A stretch of DNA of 64,000 nucleotides from Hypericum androsaemum (taxonomy: Eukaryota > Streptophyta > Magnoliopsida > Malpighiales > Hypericaceae). The position numbers and the translations under genes were made by a program. The stretch covers positions 17,044,092-17,108,091 of the forward strand of contig OZ023190.1 of the NCBI GenBank assembly GCA_963995505.1, in the 5' to 3' direction. The notes beneath the pieces are model-generated. The model was not told where the DNA came from and made no database searches. It was given only the letters and a program-made list of their open reading frames with translations. Below are positions 24,478 to 35,960 of this stretch, piece by piece. Each line of letters starts with the position of its first letter. The stretch's first letter is position 1.

Positions 24478-25384
24478 GTTAATATTATCGTCGTCAAATA
24501 GAGAAACTAAAATCTATTACTTTTAAATTATTGTTTGTTCAAGTTATAAGTTTCGTGTCCTTCAATTCACCCATACCAAAAGCTTACAAATACTTGGACT
24601 GTCACATAAGTTACTACAGCGAATTTTTTTTGAAGGTATATATTATTGATCGCTATGATATATATATCTTACTTAGTGTGGTATTAATATATTAACGAGT
24701 CACCATACATATTTTGTAATTGCCAACTAGAAACGTTTCCGCAACATAAAATTACATCAAGCAATCCAATTTCAACCATATTATCTATTAATCTTTGAAC
24801 ATACTTTGTTTTTCAGCTTTTTGGGATACTTAGTCTGCAATCAAGCTCTATTCTATCAATGGAGCCCTTCTGCGTTAATGTTAGCCTCTTTGTGTTCCCA
24901 TGGGAAAAAAATTGGGACCAAGTGCTCATATCAAATATAGATGATCGTTTTTGGAGATGGCCCGTTTCGATTAATGATATACGGATGGTCTCGGTTTAAC
25001 TTTCAAGTTCGAACTACCGAAAATATGCTATTCACTCCTACATATATTGGACCTGATCTAGATGGCCGACTGAAGTCCTACGGGAGAAGGCCCATCTGGC
25101 CCAATTTCAAAAGGATTAACTGCGGTACATCTGGTTTCGGTCCAGTAACAATGTCTTGTAACGGAAATAAAAGAAAGCTATGACCCGGATGTATTTAAAA
25201 GATCTATCGAAACTTATGCTTATGCTTATACGAGATTTGATTGTAATTAAAGCTTGGATTAAAGATTTTACACCAGTGTTAGTATCTACGACACGCATAA
25301 TATATGCACGACTTTAGGGTATCTTAAAAGAAAAGGTACAAAGCTAAAGAGATATCTGTGCTATTCCCCTAGCGGGGTTAGATA
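24478..25384. other. Spacer with the SPX gene 3' end
   Basis: AT-rich DNA without a recognisable gene. The right end is the 3' untranslated region of the SPX gene. Confidence 0.45.
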
Positions 25385-27157
25385 CTACCTGGCTTCTTGC
25401 TCCAGGATGGGAACCTTGTTCCAGGTATCCTCCAGCCCACTCAACTGGAGTGGCGGCAACGAGAACACGCTGACCGTCGAGCTTCCACTCCGAATTTCTT
25501 TCAAAACTCGCAACGCCGATATGGTGCTCTTCATGTATGAGCTCTCCGTGTGCACAATCTCAGCGAGTTCCTTGCGAACTATGATTAGGCTATCGTTGTT
25601 TGTGCTGCCAGAAGTTGACGGATTGCATGACTCGTCGCCATCGACGCCTTCGGACGAAGGTGGTTGATCAATAATTGGGAACAAGCCATCCAGCATTCTC
25701 TCGCATTCCTTCACAAGCTTGTAGAGCAAGTCCGTGGTGAAGAAGGGTTGCTGCAGGACCCTCTGGATGAAGGGCAGGCGAATCAGAGCTCCGGTTCTTT
25801 TGTCGTACTTCTTCAGTATCTTTACCAATCCTGTCAAGTACAAGTACACGTACAGTGCTCTATATAAGTATCCAAGAACAAGTTCACCCATCAGCATTAA
25901 GGGACTAATCATGTAATTACCTGTATAATTGAGAGCACTATAATTCTCCAACAAGACCATTTCTCCGTGGAAGTCCACGATCTCCTTCCTAATCTTTATC
26001 ATTTCTTCACTCGAATCTTTGGACTTCACCACCTGATCTCGCAGTTCCTGCATCGCAGTAGCCAGTAGTTTGTTAATTATGTCCACGATTTCCTCAATCC
26101 GCAAATATCAGCGAAGGAAAAGTATCAGCCTCCACTAGTCAAATTATCTCATCTCTCACCCTCCCACCCAATGGTCTAGAGAAAAAACGTCGAAAAGAAT
26201 TTCCAACAAATATTTAAAATTATTGATGTGTTTTAAGAAATTCGAATTCAAAATTTCTTGGTTAAACTAAAACAAAGTTCTAAAAAGATAAGTGTTCGTT
26301 GATAGTTGTTCTCTATAAATTGATTGGACAAACTCCACTGGCATTATTTGCCCCCTCAAATTGGATCCAAATCACTCAACGTGGGCACTTCTGTATATAG
26401 AACGGATCCATTTACGTCCCCTAATTCCAATTCGAGGTCAAAACGAGGTTTCCACTGTTCCCTTTTCATTTTTTTGTAAAAATAATCAGTGGTGTGCAAT
26501 ATTTGGGCGCGTGATTATTTTTTTTGTTGAGAATATACCATGGCATAATTCCCTTTGCGTTCCAGTTGTCACGTCACGTACAGTATCAGTGACGTAATAT
26601 CTTCTGACGGGAAAAGCTAACGGGACCCACACACTTCCGTCTCGTGAACATAGAAACGACGCCGTTCTGCGAATACTTACTTATAGTATATTCATAAAAT
26701 TCTAACATTTCTGCTTAAGATAAAAACTTCCAACATTTCATTCTTCCAGATCGTTAAATGTAACGAAAAATAAAAAATATATATATGATAATTAGTTTAA
26801 CGGTTTAAGAAAATAGTAAAAACAGAAAATAAAAAGGAAAAAAAGTGGAAAACAGATCTAAGAGGTTTGATTTCGACATTGTACCTTTAACCGGATGATG
26901 TACTCCTCCTCCTGCTCGACGAAGAAGGAATTGAACTTCTCGAGCTCGGCCTCCAGGAGCTGGACGAAGTCAATCTCCTCCTCCGTCATCTTCTCGCCGG
27001 CGTCCAGCCTGGGCTTCTTGCTAGGCCTACCGGCGCCGCCCTTGCTCGGCTCAACCAGCTTCAACCTCTTCTTGAGCTCCTTGTAGGACAAGAACTTGTC
27101 CCGCCATTCCGGTGACGTCTCCTCGATCTGGTTGCTTAAGCTCTTCCCGAATTTCAT
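25385..27157 (-). CDS. Stand-alone SPX-domain protein (SPX1/SPX2 type), 281 aa
   Basis: Stand-alone SPX proteins bind inositol pyrophosphates and, when phosphate is plentiful, hold the transcription factor PHR1 away from DNA. Three exons on the minus strand: 27157-26885, 26047-25921, 25830-25385; they join in phase to 281 residues. The start MKFGKSLSNQIEETSPEWRDKFLSYKELKK is the first SPX alpha-helical segment with its basic surface. SPX segments 2 and 3 follow: EEEIDFVQLLEAELEKFN, KIRKEIVDFHGEMVLLENY, and LVKILKKYDKRTG with the lysines that form the phosphate pocket. The end STISALRVLKEIRSGSSTVSVFSLPPLQL and LEQEAR is typical of the SPX1/2 clade. No EXS, RING or transporter domain follows, so it is not PHO1, NLA or SPX-MFS. 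I cannot choose between SPX1 and SPX2. Confidence 0.93.
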
Positions 27158-27275
27158 CCTCTTTTTTAATTAATGAGAGTATTGGAATAAGGCAGTGTTT
27201 GGTTGGAGGGAAATGGGGGGAAGGGAGAATGGATGGTGAGGAGGGGTGGGGGTGATATAACGGTAAAGGAGGGAA

Positions 27276-27308
27276 GAATATTCGACCGGGTTGCTATTGG
27301 GAATATCC
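27276..27308. promoter_or_regulatory. Pair of P1BS (PHR1-binding) sites upstream of the SPX gene
   Basis: GAATATTC at 27,276-27,283 and GAATATCC at 27,301-27,308 both fit GNATATNC, the P1BS site bound by PHR1. They lie about 120-150 bp before the SPX start codon and 25 bp apart. This fits the known feedback loop in which phosphate starvation induces SPX genes through PHR1. Confidence 0.82.
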
Positions 27309-27708
27309 AATTTTTGGCGAGTAACTAAGGAACAATTATATCTCTTAGTTTTGTTCTTATCCTATTTTCTCTCACTCGCTCCTCTAAAACTCGATTATTA
27401 ATTGCACCTTATTATGACTAATTTTGTTATTGTCCTTTTTTTGCTTCTCCATATTTAACTCAATGGTATAAAACGTTGTAAATATTTAACAAATTTAGGG
27501 TTCAAGCCTTGACATTGTAATCGTGTTAAATTTATCTTTTTTAAAAAAATTTGCTTATGACCAAGCATCAGATCAATTTATATAAACCACTTTAGTCTAA
27601 TTAAAAAATAAATTTTAATTAGATGGTTCAACAAATTTTCGAATATCAAATTATTTATATCCAAAAGATTTTGGTTTCACCTTGGTGTTAAATAATTTTG
27701 GTAAAAGA

Positions 27709-27831
27709 CATACATAGTTACTGATTTTTTAAAAATTTTAGCTAATGGTCACTCATCTATTTTTTTTGTCTCTTTATGGTCTTTCATTTATATTTAGTCA
27801 CATTTGTATGGTCACTTATCTATATTAAGTT
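27709..27831 (+). mobile_element. Left part of an older Mutator-like element, split by the copia insertion
   Basis: The block beginning GGTAAAAGACATACATAG and containing TGGTCACTCATCTAT and ATCTATATTAAGT matches the terminal repeat of the complete element at 61,702-62,553. It is interrupted at 27,831 by the copia element and resumes at 32,350 (TGTATGG...). A matching right end was not found. Confidence 0.7.
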
Positions 27832-27836
27832 ATACT

Positions 27837-28066
27837 TGTTGGGTTGAATGCATTTGGCCCAAAATGGTAAGGCCCAAAGTGGAGGCCCAAAAGGGAAATG
27901 GAAAAGTGCAATACCACATTGATTAGAGCAAGGAGGATTTCCTTGTTTATAAGGAATTCCCCTCCTCACCTCTCAAACTTGGTTGACTACCTAAAGGCTG
28001 ACCCACCGCTAGCTGCGAGGACGGTGTTCGCACCGTCCGAGCACGAGCATGGCGTAGGTCGCAATG
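27837..28066 (+). repeat. Truncated 5' LTR of the copia element
   Basis: It aligns with the first ~300 bp of the 3' LTR, from TGTTGGGTTGAATGC to about GGTCGCAATGG, with deletions. The 3' copy has an extra 11-bp duplication (ATGCATTTTAATGCATTT) and a longer GC-rich block. The later part, including the expected promoter, is missing or scrambled. Confidence 0.8.
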
Positions 28067-28354
28067 GGCGCTTGCCCGGGTCCGGAGAGAGCTGCGCAGC
28101 TACCGGAGTGTCGAGGAGCTGCGAGCGCCTTCAGGTTGGCCACCGAAGAGGCACGACGGGCTGGAATGTGATGATCGAGAAGCTCCCCCTGCTCTTGAAG
28201 GACTTCAAGAGCTACCTCAAGCACAAGAGGAAGACATGGGCCTAGAAGACCTGATCGTGAGACTTAGGATCGAGGAAGACAACCGAAAGTCCAAAGTCAA
28301 GCAACTGTACATCGCACCTTTAACGGTGAAAATAAAGTTAACGCTTCTTCTTAC

Positions 28355-28948
28355 TTGGCCGAGTGTTCTAAGTTATGGCATAGTAGATTAGGACACGTAA
28401 CTTTAAACTCGCTAAGAAAGTTTGTAAGTTTAAATTTATTACCGAATCTAGAGTTCAACCCATCCGATAAATGTGAAGTATGTGTGGAGGCTAAAATGAC
28501 CAAAGCACCTTTCCATTCGGTGGAAAGAAGTACTACGCCTTTAGAGTTAATTCATACGGACACTTGCGATATGAAACACGTGCAAACTAAAGGCGGAAAG
28601 AAATACTTTATCACGTTTATCGATGATTGCACGAGATACTGTTACGTATATCTCCTAAAGGGCAAAGACGATGCTCTTGATGCCTTTAAGAGATATAAGA
28701 ATGAGGTTGAAAATTAACTCAGCGTGAAAATCAAAATGATCAGAAGTGATCGAGGAGGAGAATATGTAGCCCCGTTTGAGGAACTCTGTCAAGAACATGG
28801 CATTATTCATCAGACGACTGCTCCATACTCACCTCAATCGAATGGTGTAGCTGAACGCAAAAATCGAACTCTTAAGGAGATGATGAACGCTATGTTGATT
28901 AGCTCGGGCTTACCCCAGAACATGTGGGGGGGAAGCTGTGCTCTCAGC
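28355..28948 (+). pseudogene. copia GAG-pre-integrase and integrase core, interrupted
   Basis: The HHCC zinc region is visible as LWHSRLGH and CEVC. The catalytic core shows LIHTDTCD, then SDRGGEY and PQSNGVAERKN, consistent with D,D-35-E. An in-frame TAA at 28,715-28,717 splits the domain, and a 7-G run near 28,929 shifts the frame relative to what follows. Confidence 0.88.
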
Positions 28949-30425
28949 TAACCACATTCTAAACAAATTGCCACACAAGAAAAGGGATAAAACCCCATAT
29001 GAACTATGGAAAGGAAGGAAGCCTTCCTACGGTTACCTTAAAGTGTGGGGGTGCCTAGCAAAGGTCGAAGTACCTAAGCCTAAGCAGGCGAGAATAGGAC
29101 CCAAGACCATTGATTGCATCTTTATCGGATATGCGCAAAATAGTAGTGCTTATCGATTCTTGGTGCATAAATCTGAAAACCCTGAGATAAACACGGGAAT
29201 GGTCATAGAATCAAGGAACGCAACGTTTTTTGAAGATAACTTTCCTAATAAGGAAAGAAAGGAAGCAAGTTCGAAGAAAAGGGCTCACGAGACTACGCAA
29301 GGGTCAAATCAGAAAGATGATGAACCTAGACATAGTAAACGGACGAAGGTAACCAAATCTTTCGGTCCAGATTATCTAACCTATGCGTTAGAAAATGAAC
29401 CCAGGACAATCCAAGAGGCATTGTCCAGTCCAGATGCTCCTCTCTGGAAGGAAGCTATCAATAGTGAGATAGAATTCATTATGCAAAACCACACGTGGGA
29501 AATCGTGGATCTCCCACCGGGCTTCAAACCTTTGGGATGCAGGTGGATCCTAAAAAGGGAATACAAAGCTGATGGATCAATCGACAAGTACAAAGCTCGA
29601 TTGGTAGCTAAGGGGTTCAAACAGAAGGAGGGATATGATTTCTTTGACACGTATTCACCGGTCACAAGAATCACATCAATTAGAGTACTCATAGCTGTTG
29701 TAGCACTCTATAACCTCGAGATCCACCAAATGGACGTAAAAACAGCTTTCCTAAATGGAGAATTGGAAGAGGAGATATACATGAAGCAACCTGAAGGGTT
29801 TATGGCTCCCGGTCAAGAGCATAAAGTGTGTCGACTAGTCAAGTCACTATACGGGCTAAAACAAGCGCCGAAACAGTGGCACGAGAAATTTGACAGAACA
29901 ATGTTGTCGAATGGATTTAAGATCAATGAGTGCGATAAATGTGTTTACATTAAAGGCACACCTGAAGCTTACGTAATTGTATGTCTCTACGTAGATGACT
30001 TACTAATTACGGGAAGCAATAAAGAGGTTATTGTGAAAACTAAGAACATGTTAAAGAATCACTTTGACATGAAAGATATGAGTCTGGCAGACGTCATACT
30101 AGGAATAAAAATTTCTAAGAAAGCTGACAAAATTATCTTGACGCAATCCCACTACGTGGAAAGCGTGCTCAAGAAATTTGAAGCTTTTGACAAACCTCCG
30201 GTTAAGACTCCAGTAGATTTGAATCTACACTTGGCCAAGAATCGAGGGGACCCAGTATCTCAACTGAAGTATGCGCAAATTATCGGGAGCTTGATGTATT
30301 TAACAAACTGCACTCGCCCCGATATTGCGTACTCAGTTAGTAAACTTAGTAGATTCACAAGTAATCCAGGGAAGGATCACTGGCTAGCTCTGGAAAGGGT
30401 TTTACGGTATTTAAAAATATCATAA
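28938..30425 (+). pseudogene. copia reverse transcriptase region
   Basis: An open frame of 495 codons covers the end of integrase and the reverse transcriptase. Visible motifs are [34 protein letters not shown] and the catalytic YVDDLLITG. The frame leaves phase with RNase H near 30,420. Without gag and protease this cannot work alone. Confidence 0.9.
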
Positions 30426-30433
30426 ACTATGGC

Positions 30434-30937
30434 ATACATTATGCTAAATATCCAGCTGTATTAGAAGGATACAGTGACGCAAACTGGATATCAGACACTA
30501 AGGACTCCAAATCCACGAGTGGATACGTATTCACCATAGGAGGAGGAGCTGTGTCTTGGAAGTCCTCTAAACAAACATGCATAGCTCGATCCACCAAGGA
30601 GTCGGAGTTTATAGCACTAGACAAAGCTGGGGAAGAAGCTGAATGGCTCAGAAACTTCCTAGAGGATATTCCGTGCTGGAGCAAACCGGTGCCTCCCGTA
30701 TTGATACATTGTGATAGCATGTCTGCAATTGGGAGAGCACAAAGTACATTGTACAACGAAAAGTCTCGACATATCCGTCAGAGATACAATACCGTTAGAC
30801 AGTTGATCTCTAGTGGAGTGATCACCATTAATTATGTAAAGTCCAAGGACAACTTAGCTGATCCTTTTACAAAAGGAATCAATAGAGATCAAATGTACAA
30901 CGCAGTAAGGGGAATGGGATTAAAATCCACACACTAA
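30434..30937 (+). pseudogene. copia RNase H domain
   Basis: The domain continues after a frame change and shows the copia signatures [32 protein letters not shown] and [10 protein letters not shown]. It ends at a stop at 30,937, about 540 bp before the 3' LTR. The intervening 3' region holds no other recognised frame. Confidence 0.9.
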
Positions 30938-31480
30938 AGAACGTCCATAGCGGTAACTCAACCATGATGAGTGGAGATCCCACAAACTTGGTTCAATGAG
31001 ACAACTAAGTTATGGAGGGTTCAGTTAATCACCTGGAACCTATCTCATTCTCAGAAGCTGCCCAGGTGTTAGCCTGCAGCGGTGTGGTAAGGTTAAGCAT
31101 TACGCTTTTAATAATTCATATACCTTGATTAAGGTAGAGTATGGCAGGATACTCCTGATAGGAGATCACCTATGTAAGTGTGAAGTGAGACTGCTTCAAA
31201 TGGAAAAAATACTTATGAATCCAAGATACGGTCCATGGCCGAAACTGACACAACGTGAGAACCCAAATATACTAGGGTTATTATTGTGTAAATGTCATTG
31301 TCTTGGTTTACACCAAAAGCTGACGGTTCAAGACATCACGTTCACCAAGCAGCGAGTAAATCCGATAACATATTACTAGAGAAGGTTCAAAGCCGCAAGC
31401 TACCTGTCTCAATGCAATAATAACACGTCAGAACTTTCGATTAGAGTCTGCATGCATTAATCATCATTCATGTGGGGGAT

Positions 31481-32344
31481 TGTTGGGTTGAATGCATTTT
31501 AATGCATTTGGCCCAAAATGGTAAGGCCCAAAGTGGAGGCCCAAAAGGAAAATAGAAAAGTGCAATACCACATTGATTAGAGCAAGGAGGATTTCCTTGT
31601 TTATAAGGAATTCCCCTCCTCACCTCTCAAACTTGGTTGACTACCTAAAGGCTGACCCACCGCTAGCTGCGAGGACGGTGCGAAGCACCGTCCGAGCACG
31701 AGCACGCGCACGCGTTCGCGCTCGCGCACGTGCGTGTGCGTATGGCGCATTGGACGCAGGTCGCAATGGAAGCTTTGTGGTGCACTTGGCACTTCGCACG
31801 TGCGCATCGTCGCGAGGAGCTGGAGGAGTGCTGGAATGTCCAGGAGACTTCCAGAAGGCCGAAGGGGTGCAAGATCCATCGCGAAAGGGCGCTAGCGCAG
31901 CCTGGGCGCGCCTGGAAGGATCCAGAAGCCACCGAAGGGCCACGAGCGCAGCCAGACATCCTGCTGGCCTAGCGAACGCGTCCCTTCGGGGTGGCTGCCT
32001 CCCTGCCTCCTCCAGCCTATAAATAGGCCTGCCCCTTGCCATAATCCTCATCCCAGCAGCATTTGCATCTCCGAGCATTGTTGTCTTCTTCTCTCCCCCG
32101 TTCTTCACTTAAAAAAAAACAAAGGTCCGAAAGTTCTGGGTATATAAGGGTTCGCCCGAAAGTTTCGAGATACGTGTGCAACGGTCTTGGAAATGCCCTA
32201 ACAGTCGTTGTATCTTGGGGACGATTGCCGTAGCCCGTACCGCACTGAAATATACGGGGCAATCTCGTCTAACGGAGAAAGTGTCCAACACTTTCCTCGA
32301 CTGCCGAAGATCCTAATCAAGTACACCAACCCTCCAAAACAACA
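31481..32344 (+). repeat. Complete 3' LTR of the copia element
   Basis: The 864-bp LTR runs TG to CA. It contains a CG-rich alternating tract near 31,690-31,745 and a TATA-like CCTATAAATAGGCC near 32,019. The CG-rich tract is a likely target of DNA methylation, which is inference. Confidence 0.9.
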
Positions 32345-32420
32345 ATACTTGTATGGTTCACTAATCTATATTAAGTCACTCTCTTATGGTCACTCTATAT
32401 AATTTTAAAATTATAAAATC

Positions 32421-34060
32421 CGCAAAACTTACCAAACTTTTTTTCTTTTTCTCTCTCGCGCTCTTTCATTATTCTCTTCTCTCCCCTCTTCATCTCTCCT
32501 TTTTTTCTCTATCTGGCAAGTTGTCATAGGTCTCATTGACGTCGTGTTCTCGCTGCGCCGCCATCTACCAAATTCAGATTCAATTTGATTCGTGGAAAAT
32601 TCAATTCAGATTAGAACCGGCTCATGAACCCAAAATTGTATTTGAATTCATCCTTTGACAAATCAAATATGAACCCATATATCTTAAATTCAACAAATTA
32701 TGTATTAAAAAATTAAAAAGAAATATGATCAAATTTGAAAAGAGGAAACATGAGAATTTAAATTTCAAAATTCCTATTTAGTCCCGTCAGTCCCCCTCGA
32801 CGAATTATAATTCGAATTTAATTTAATTTGGAGTTGGCTTAATGCTGTAACAAGGAGTCGAAAAAGAACTTTGTCCTCGTGGTGCTATCGACGACACTCT
32901 TTCCCTAATGCAGTTTTAGCCGAATCAGTGTTTTGATGAGACCGGCGATCACGAGATCGCGAATTCTCATTTCGACTATTTTTTTTGCAAGGTCATTTCG
33001 ACTAATATTAATAAAATTTACTTATCCAAAGTGAGAGTGACATGAGCTCCTTTTGCAAGGCGCGCAGCTGCTAATTTATGACGCTTGGTATAATCCGAAC
33101 GCACAAAAAGAATATCCGTTGCGCCGCGTTTGATTTTCCCAACTAACCAACTTCTCTAAATTCCAAAAAACCTATTTTGGTGAATTATAGTATTAATAAT
33201 CGAGCACCAATTAAATTATTATTAAAAGTGAGACTTGCAATTGTATCCTTTTTTCGGGGTTATATGTTTTTATTTGTGCGACTTAAATTTAATTTTTTGA
33301 AATATTTTTTTTACCACATAAACCTTTATTCTAATGAGTAATATTATTAAAATAAAGATAAATGAGAATCATAAAGAAAACAAGCATGGGAGCTTTCACT
33401 GAATCCTTACAGCGCACGACGGTCTATTTACTCCAGAGTGCGGGGGAAGTGGGAATTGCCAACGATTTCCACGGGTAGTTGGAAAATTATATTGTATTAT
33501 ACTATGGGACGATTTTCACTTTTTATAAAACAAATTTGCTTATCCTTTTTTTTAAGGTTAACAAATTTGCTTATTCAGATTGACAAATCTGTAGGGACTC
33601 CAATCCCTAACATTAAATTACTAATAGAAGTTATAGAAATGGTAAGATATTTAATTCACTTAAGAAATTTTTAAATTTAAACTTTTAAAATATATAAAAA
33701 ATTTATCTTCTAAATAAAGCATGACATTAATGGAGAGTGAGATTTTACAGAAAAATCGCTGACGTTAAATTCCACGAAGGCAACATGTGAAGCGATCTTT
33801 GGAGTTGGCGTTTTCTTGACTTGTGGGCATTTCTCAAGGATTGGAAAAGTAAAGATAAGGATATTTCGGTTGGATATTCCAAATACCTGGAATCTTCTAT
33901 TGGCATCTTTAGGACACTGGTTTTACTGGGACTAGAACTAGATTGAGTCCTGGAAACAATTTTCGATACCGTGGAGTAAAATGGGGGAAAAGGGAAAAAT
34001 ATTAAGGTGGGACGCGTGTCCTATTGTGATTTCTCTCTCCAATATATATAAAAGGACATG
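32421..34060. other. AT-rich intergenic DNA, no gene
   Basis: No conserved protein segment, RNA gene or bounded repeat was identified. The left end continues the older Mutator-like element that hosts the copia insertion. Confidence 0.5.
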
Positions 34061-34063
34061 TCA

Positions 34064-34067
<4 letters not shown>

Positions 34068-34136
<69 letters not shown>
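34068..34136. repeat. (TA)n microsatellite at the tip of an inverted repeat
   Basis: About 35 TA dinucleotides are flanked by arms reading ATAAAAGGACATGTCAAGTTT on the left and the inverted AAACTTGACATTTCCTTTTAT on the right, about 22 bp with one mismatch. Confidence 0.92.
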
Positions 34137-34138
<2 letters not shown>

Positions 34139-34202
34139 AGAGAGAAACTTGACATTTCCTTTTATTTAATACATATATATATTATTTAATTTAATCGGCC
34201 AT

Positions 34203-35643
34203 TGAAATGAACATTTTTTACACCCCTCTTGCAATAAAGAGTGAGTAAGTGATTGTCGTTCCACAAAGACGAAGTTCTAGGCCACAAATACGACTCGACC
34301 ACTAGTTTAGGACTACAAGTAATAAATTTGTCGATTCCAAACACGAGTTGGTTACTACAATAACTAAACTAAAAGATGATTTTGACAATAAAGGAAATAG
34401 TGGGCTTGACACCAATGACACCTAGATAACCAAGTGGTCTATGGGGTTTATTAAGTTCGTGTTATGATCCGGGTGTTTCTAAAGCAACTAATCAACGCTC
34501 CTGCCATTAATTAGTCTAAATCGATCATTAATTAAGCTTAGTTGAACTAATCGTACTCTCGTGACTAATTAGTCACCTAATCTAACTAATTATTAATTAT
34601 AACCATCACCCTTTGGACAACTAACTACCTAATGAGATCCCTCATCAAAAGGCAACTAATTAACTAGTTAAATGGTCTATTAATCTTAACCCCTCCCGGC
34701 AATTAGCATTAAATACGTTCATAATCAAGGTGACCAAGCAAGATTAAGCATTAAACTCATTAACTAGTTCACAAACCTTAGCATTTTAACCCCACTAAAC
34801 CATAGGCTAAATAGATGTCATCAAGGCACCAAACCCACTAATCAACTACTCACACATATCACAACTAAACACATCCATTAAATAAAGCAAGTAAACTATA
34901 AACATAAAAGAGAGGGTTAAAGAAAGCTCAAGATGATCTTCAAAGCTTCCAAAAGTTCTCCTTCAAGTTCTCTACAAGCTCCAACAATGGTGAGCCAAGT
35001 TCTCTTCCAAAGAGAAAAGTGAGTGGAGTTGGTGAGTGAGTTTAGGAAAATATCTAAGTTCTAAGAGTTAGCTTCCAAGGAAAGCCAAGGAAGCTATTTA
35101 TACAAAAATTTCCAACTCAAACTACTAAACTATTCCTAAAGTTCCAGCCAAGTAAAGCCATGGACAATCCCGAAATGGGCCCAAAATGGTTCATAAATTC
35201 TGGCCCATCTCGGCTGGGCAAGTTCTCAGATATGAAGTTTGACTTTGGATGCATTTTTCACCCTTTTAGACTCCGAATTTGAAGAAGACCAAGAGATAAA
35301 GTTGTAGCCACGGATGTCTTCTTTCCAGAATTGCTTCACTCGTCTTTATCGGACTTCGTATGAGAAAGTTATCTTCATTTGAGTCACTCGAGGTCAGTCT
35401 GCCCAATGTCGTCAAGGTCCCGATCGTGCACCATTTTTAACGGTTGATCCAATCGTCTTTGACACGATCCAAGGTGCACAAATATCCTCCTCACATCACC
35501 ACAAAGTCTCACAAGAACTACACTAAAATATTCAAAGCAAGAAATATGACATTACATCAATACACAAAAAACAAAAACACTAAAAACAACGGAAAACCAA
35601 CACTAAAACATACATAAATAATAGAGTGTTTCCACACTCATCA
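34203..35643 (-). mobile_element. Solo LTR, gypsy-like (Ogre/Tat-like), 1,441 bp
   Basis: Read on the minus strand, the sequence begins TGATGAGTGTGGAAACAC and ends in CA. It has a TATA box (GTATAAATAGCTTCC) near 35,100 followed by a transcribed-looking leader. It is flanked by GCCAT (34,198-34,202) and GCCGT (35,644-35,648), a 5-bp duplication with one mismatch. No internal coding region or second LTR is present, so it is probably a recombination product. The family assignment rests on the general look of the LTR. Confidence 0.65.
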
Positions 35644-35645
35644 GC

Positions 35646-35960
35646 CGTACAATTTAATATAACCGTTCGTACCATTTAATATAACGAGTATACCATTTGA
35701 TATAATTTGACATATCGTTTGATATAACCGGGCATACTATTTAATTTAACCGGACATACCATTTAATATATTAGGACATACCATTTAATTTAATCGGTCC
35801 TACCATTTAATATAACAGGTCGTACCATTTAATATCATGAACAATTTAATGATCGTACAATTAAATGATAACATCACGAACTATTTAATCATAACATCAC
35901 GAACATGATAAACAATTGTATCATAACTGTGCAAACCATTGTACGATAACATGATAAACT
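35646..35960. repeat. Degenerate tandem repeat, ~24-27 bp unit
   Basis: The word ACCATTTAATATAAC recurs about ten times with changes (for example TACCATTTAATATATTAGG, TACCATTTAATTTAATCGG). Unit length varies, so this is an old, decayed minisatellite. Confidence 0.8.

Larger units (their letters stand above)
27837..32344 (+). mobile_element. Ty1/copia LTR retrotransposon, internally deleted and inactivated
   Basis: The element begins TGTTGGGTTG and ends ...AACA, flanked by the 5-bp duplication ATACT (27,832-27,836 and 32,345-32,349). The 3' LTR is complete (31,481-32,344, 864 bp) and preceded by the purine tract GTGGGGGAT. The 5' LTR is cut short near 28,066, so the primer-binding site is gone. 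Only a scrap of gag remains (about 28,165-28,310), and the rest of gag and the protease are missing. Integrase precedes reverse transcriptase and RNase H, the copia order. A stop at 28,715 and frame changes near 28,929 and 30,420 break the polyprotein. Confidence 0.93.

Noticed and set aside
31573..32108. Overlapping long frames on both strands, Arg/Ala-rich
   Set aside because: They fall in the GC-rich part of the copia 3' LTR, where stop codons are rare by composition.
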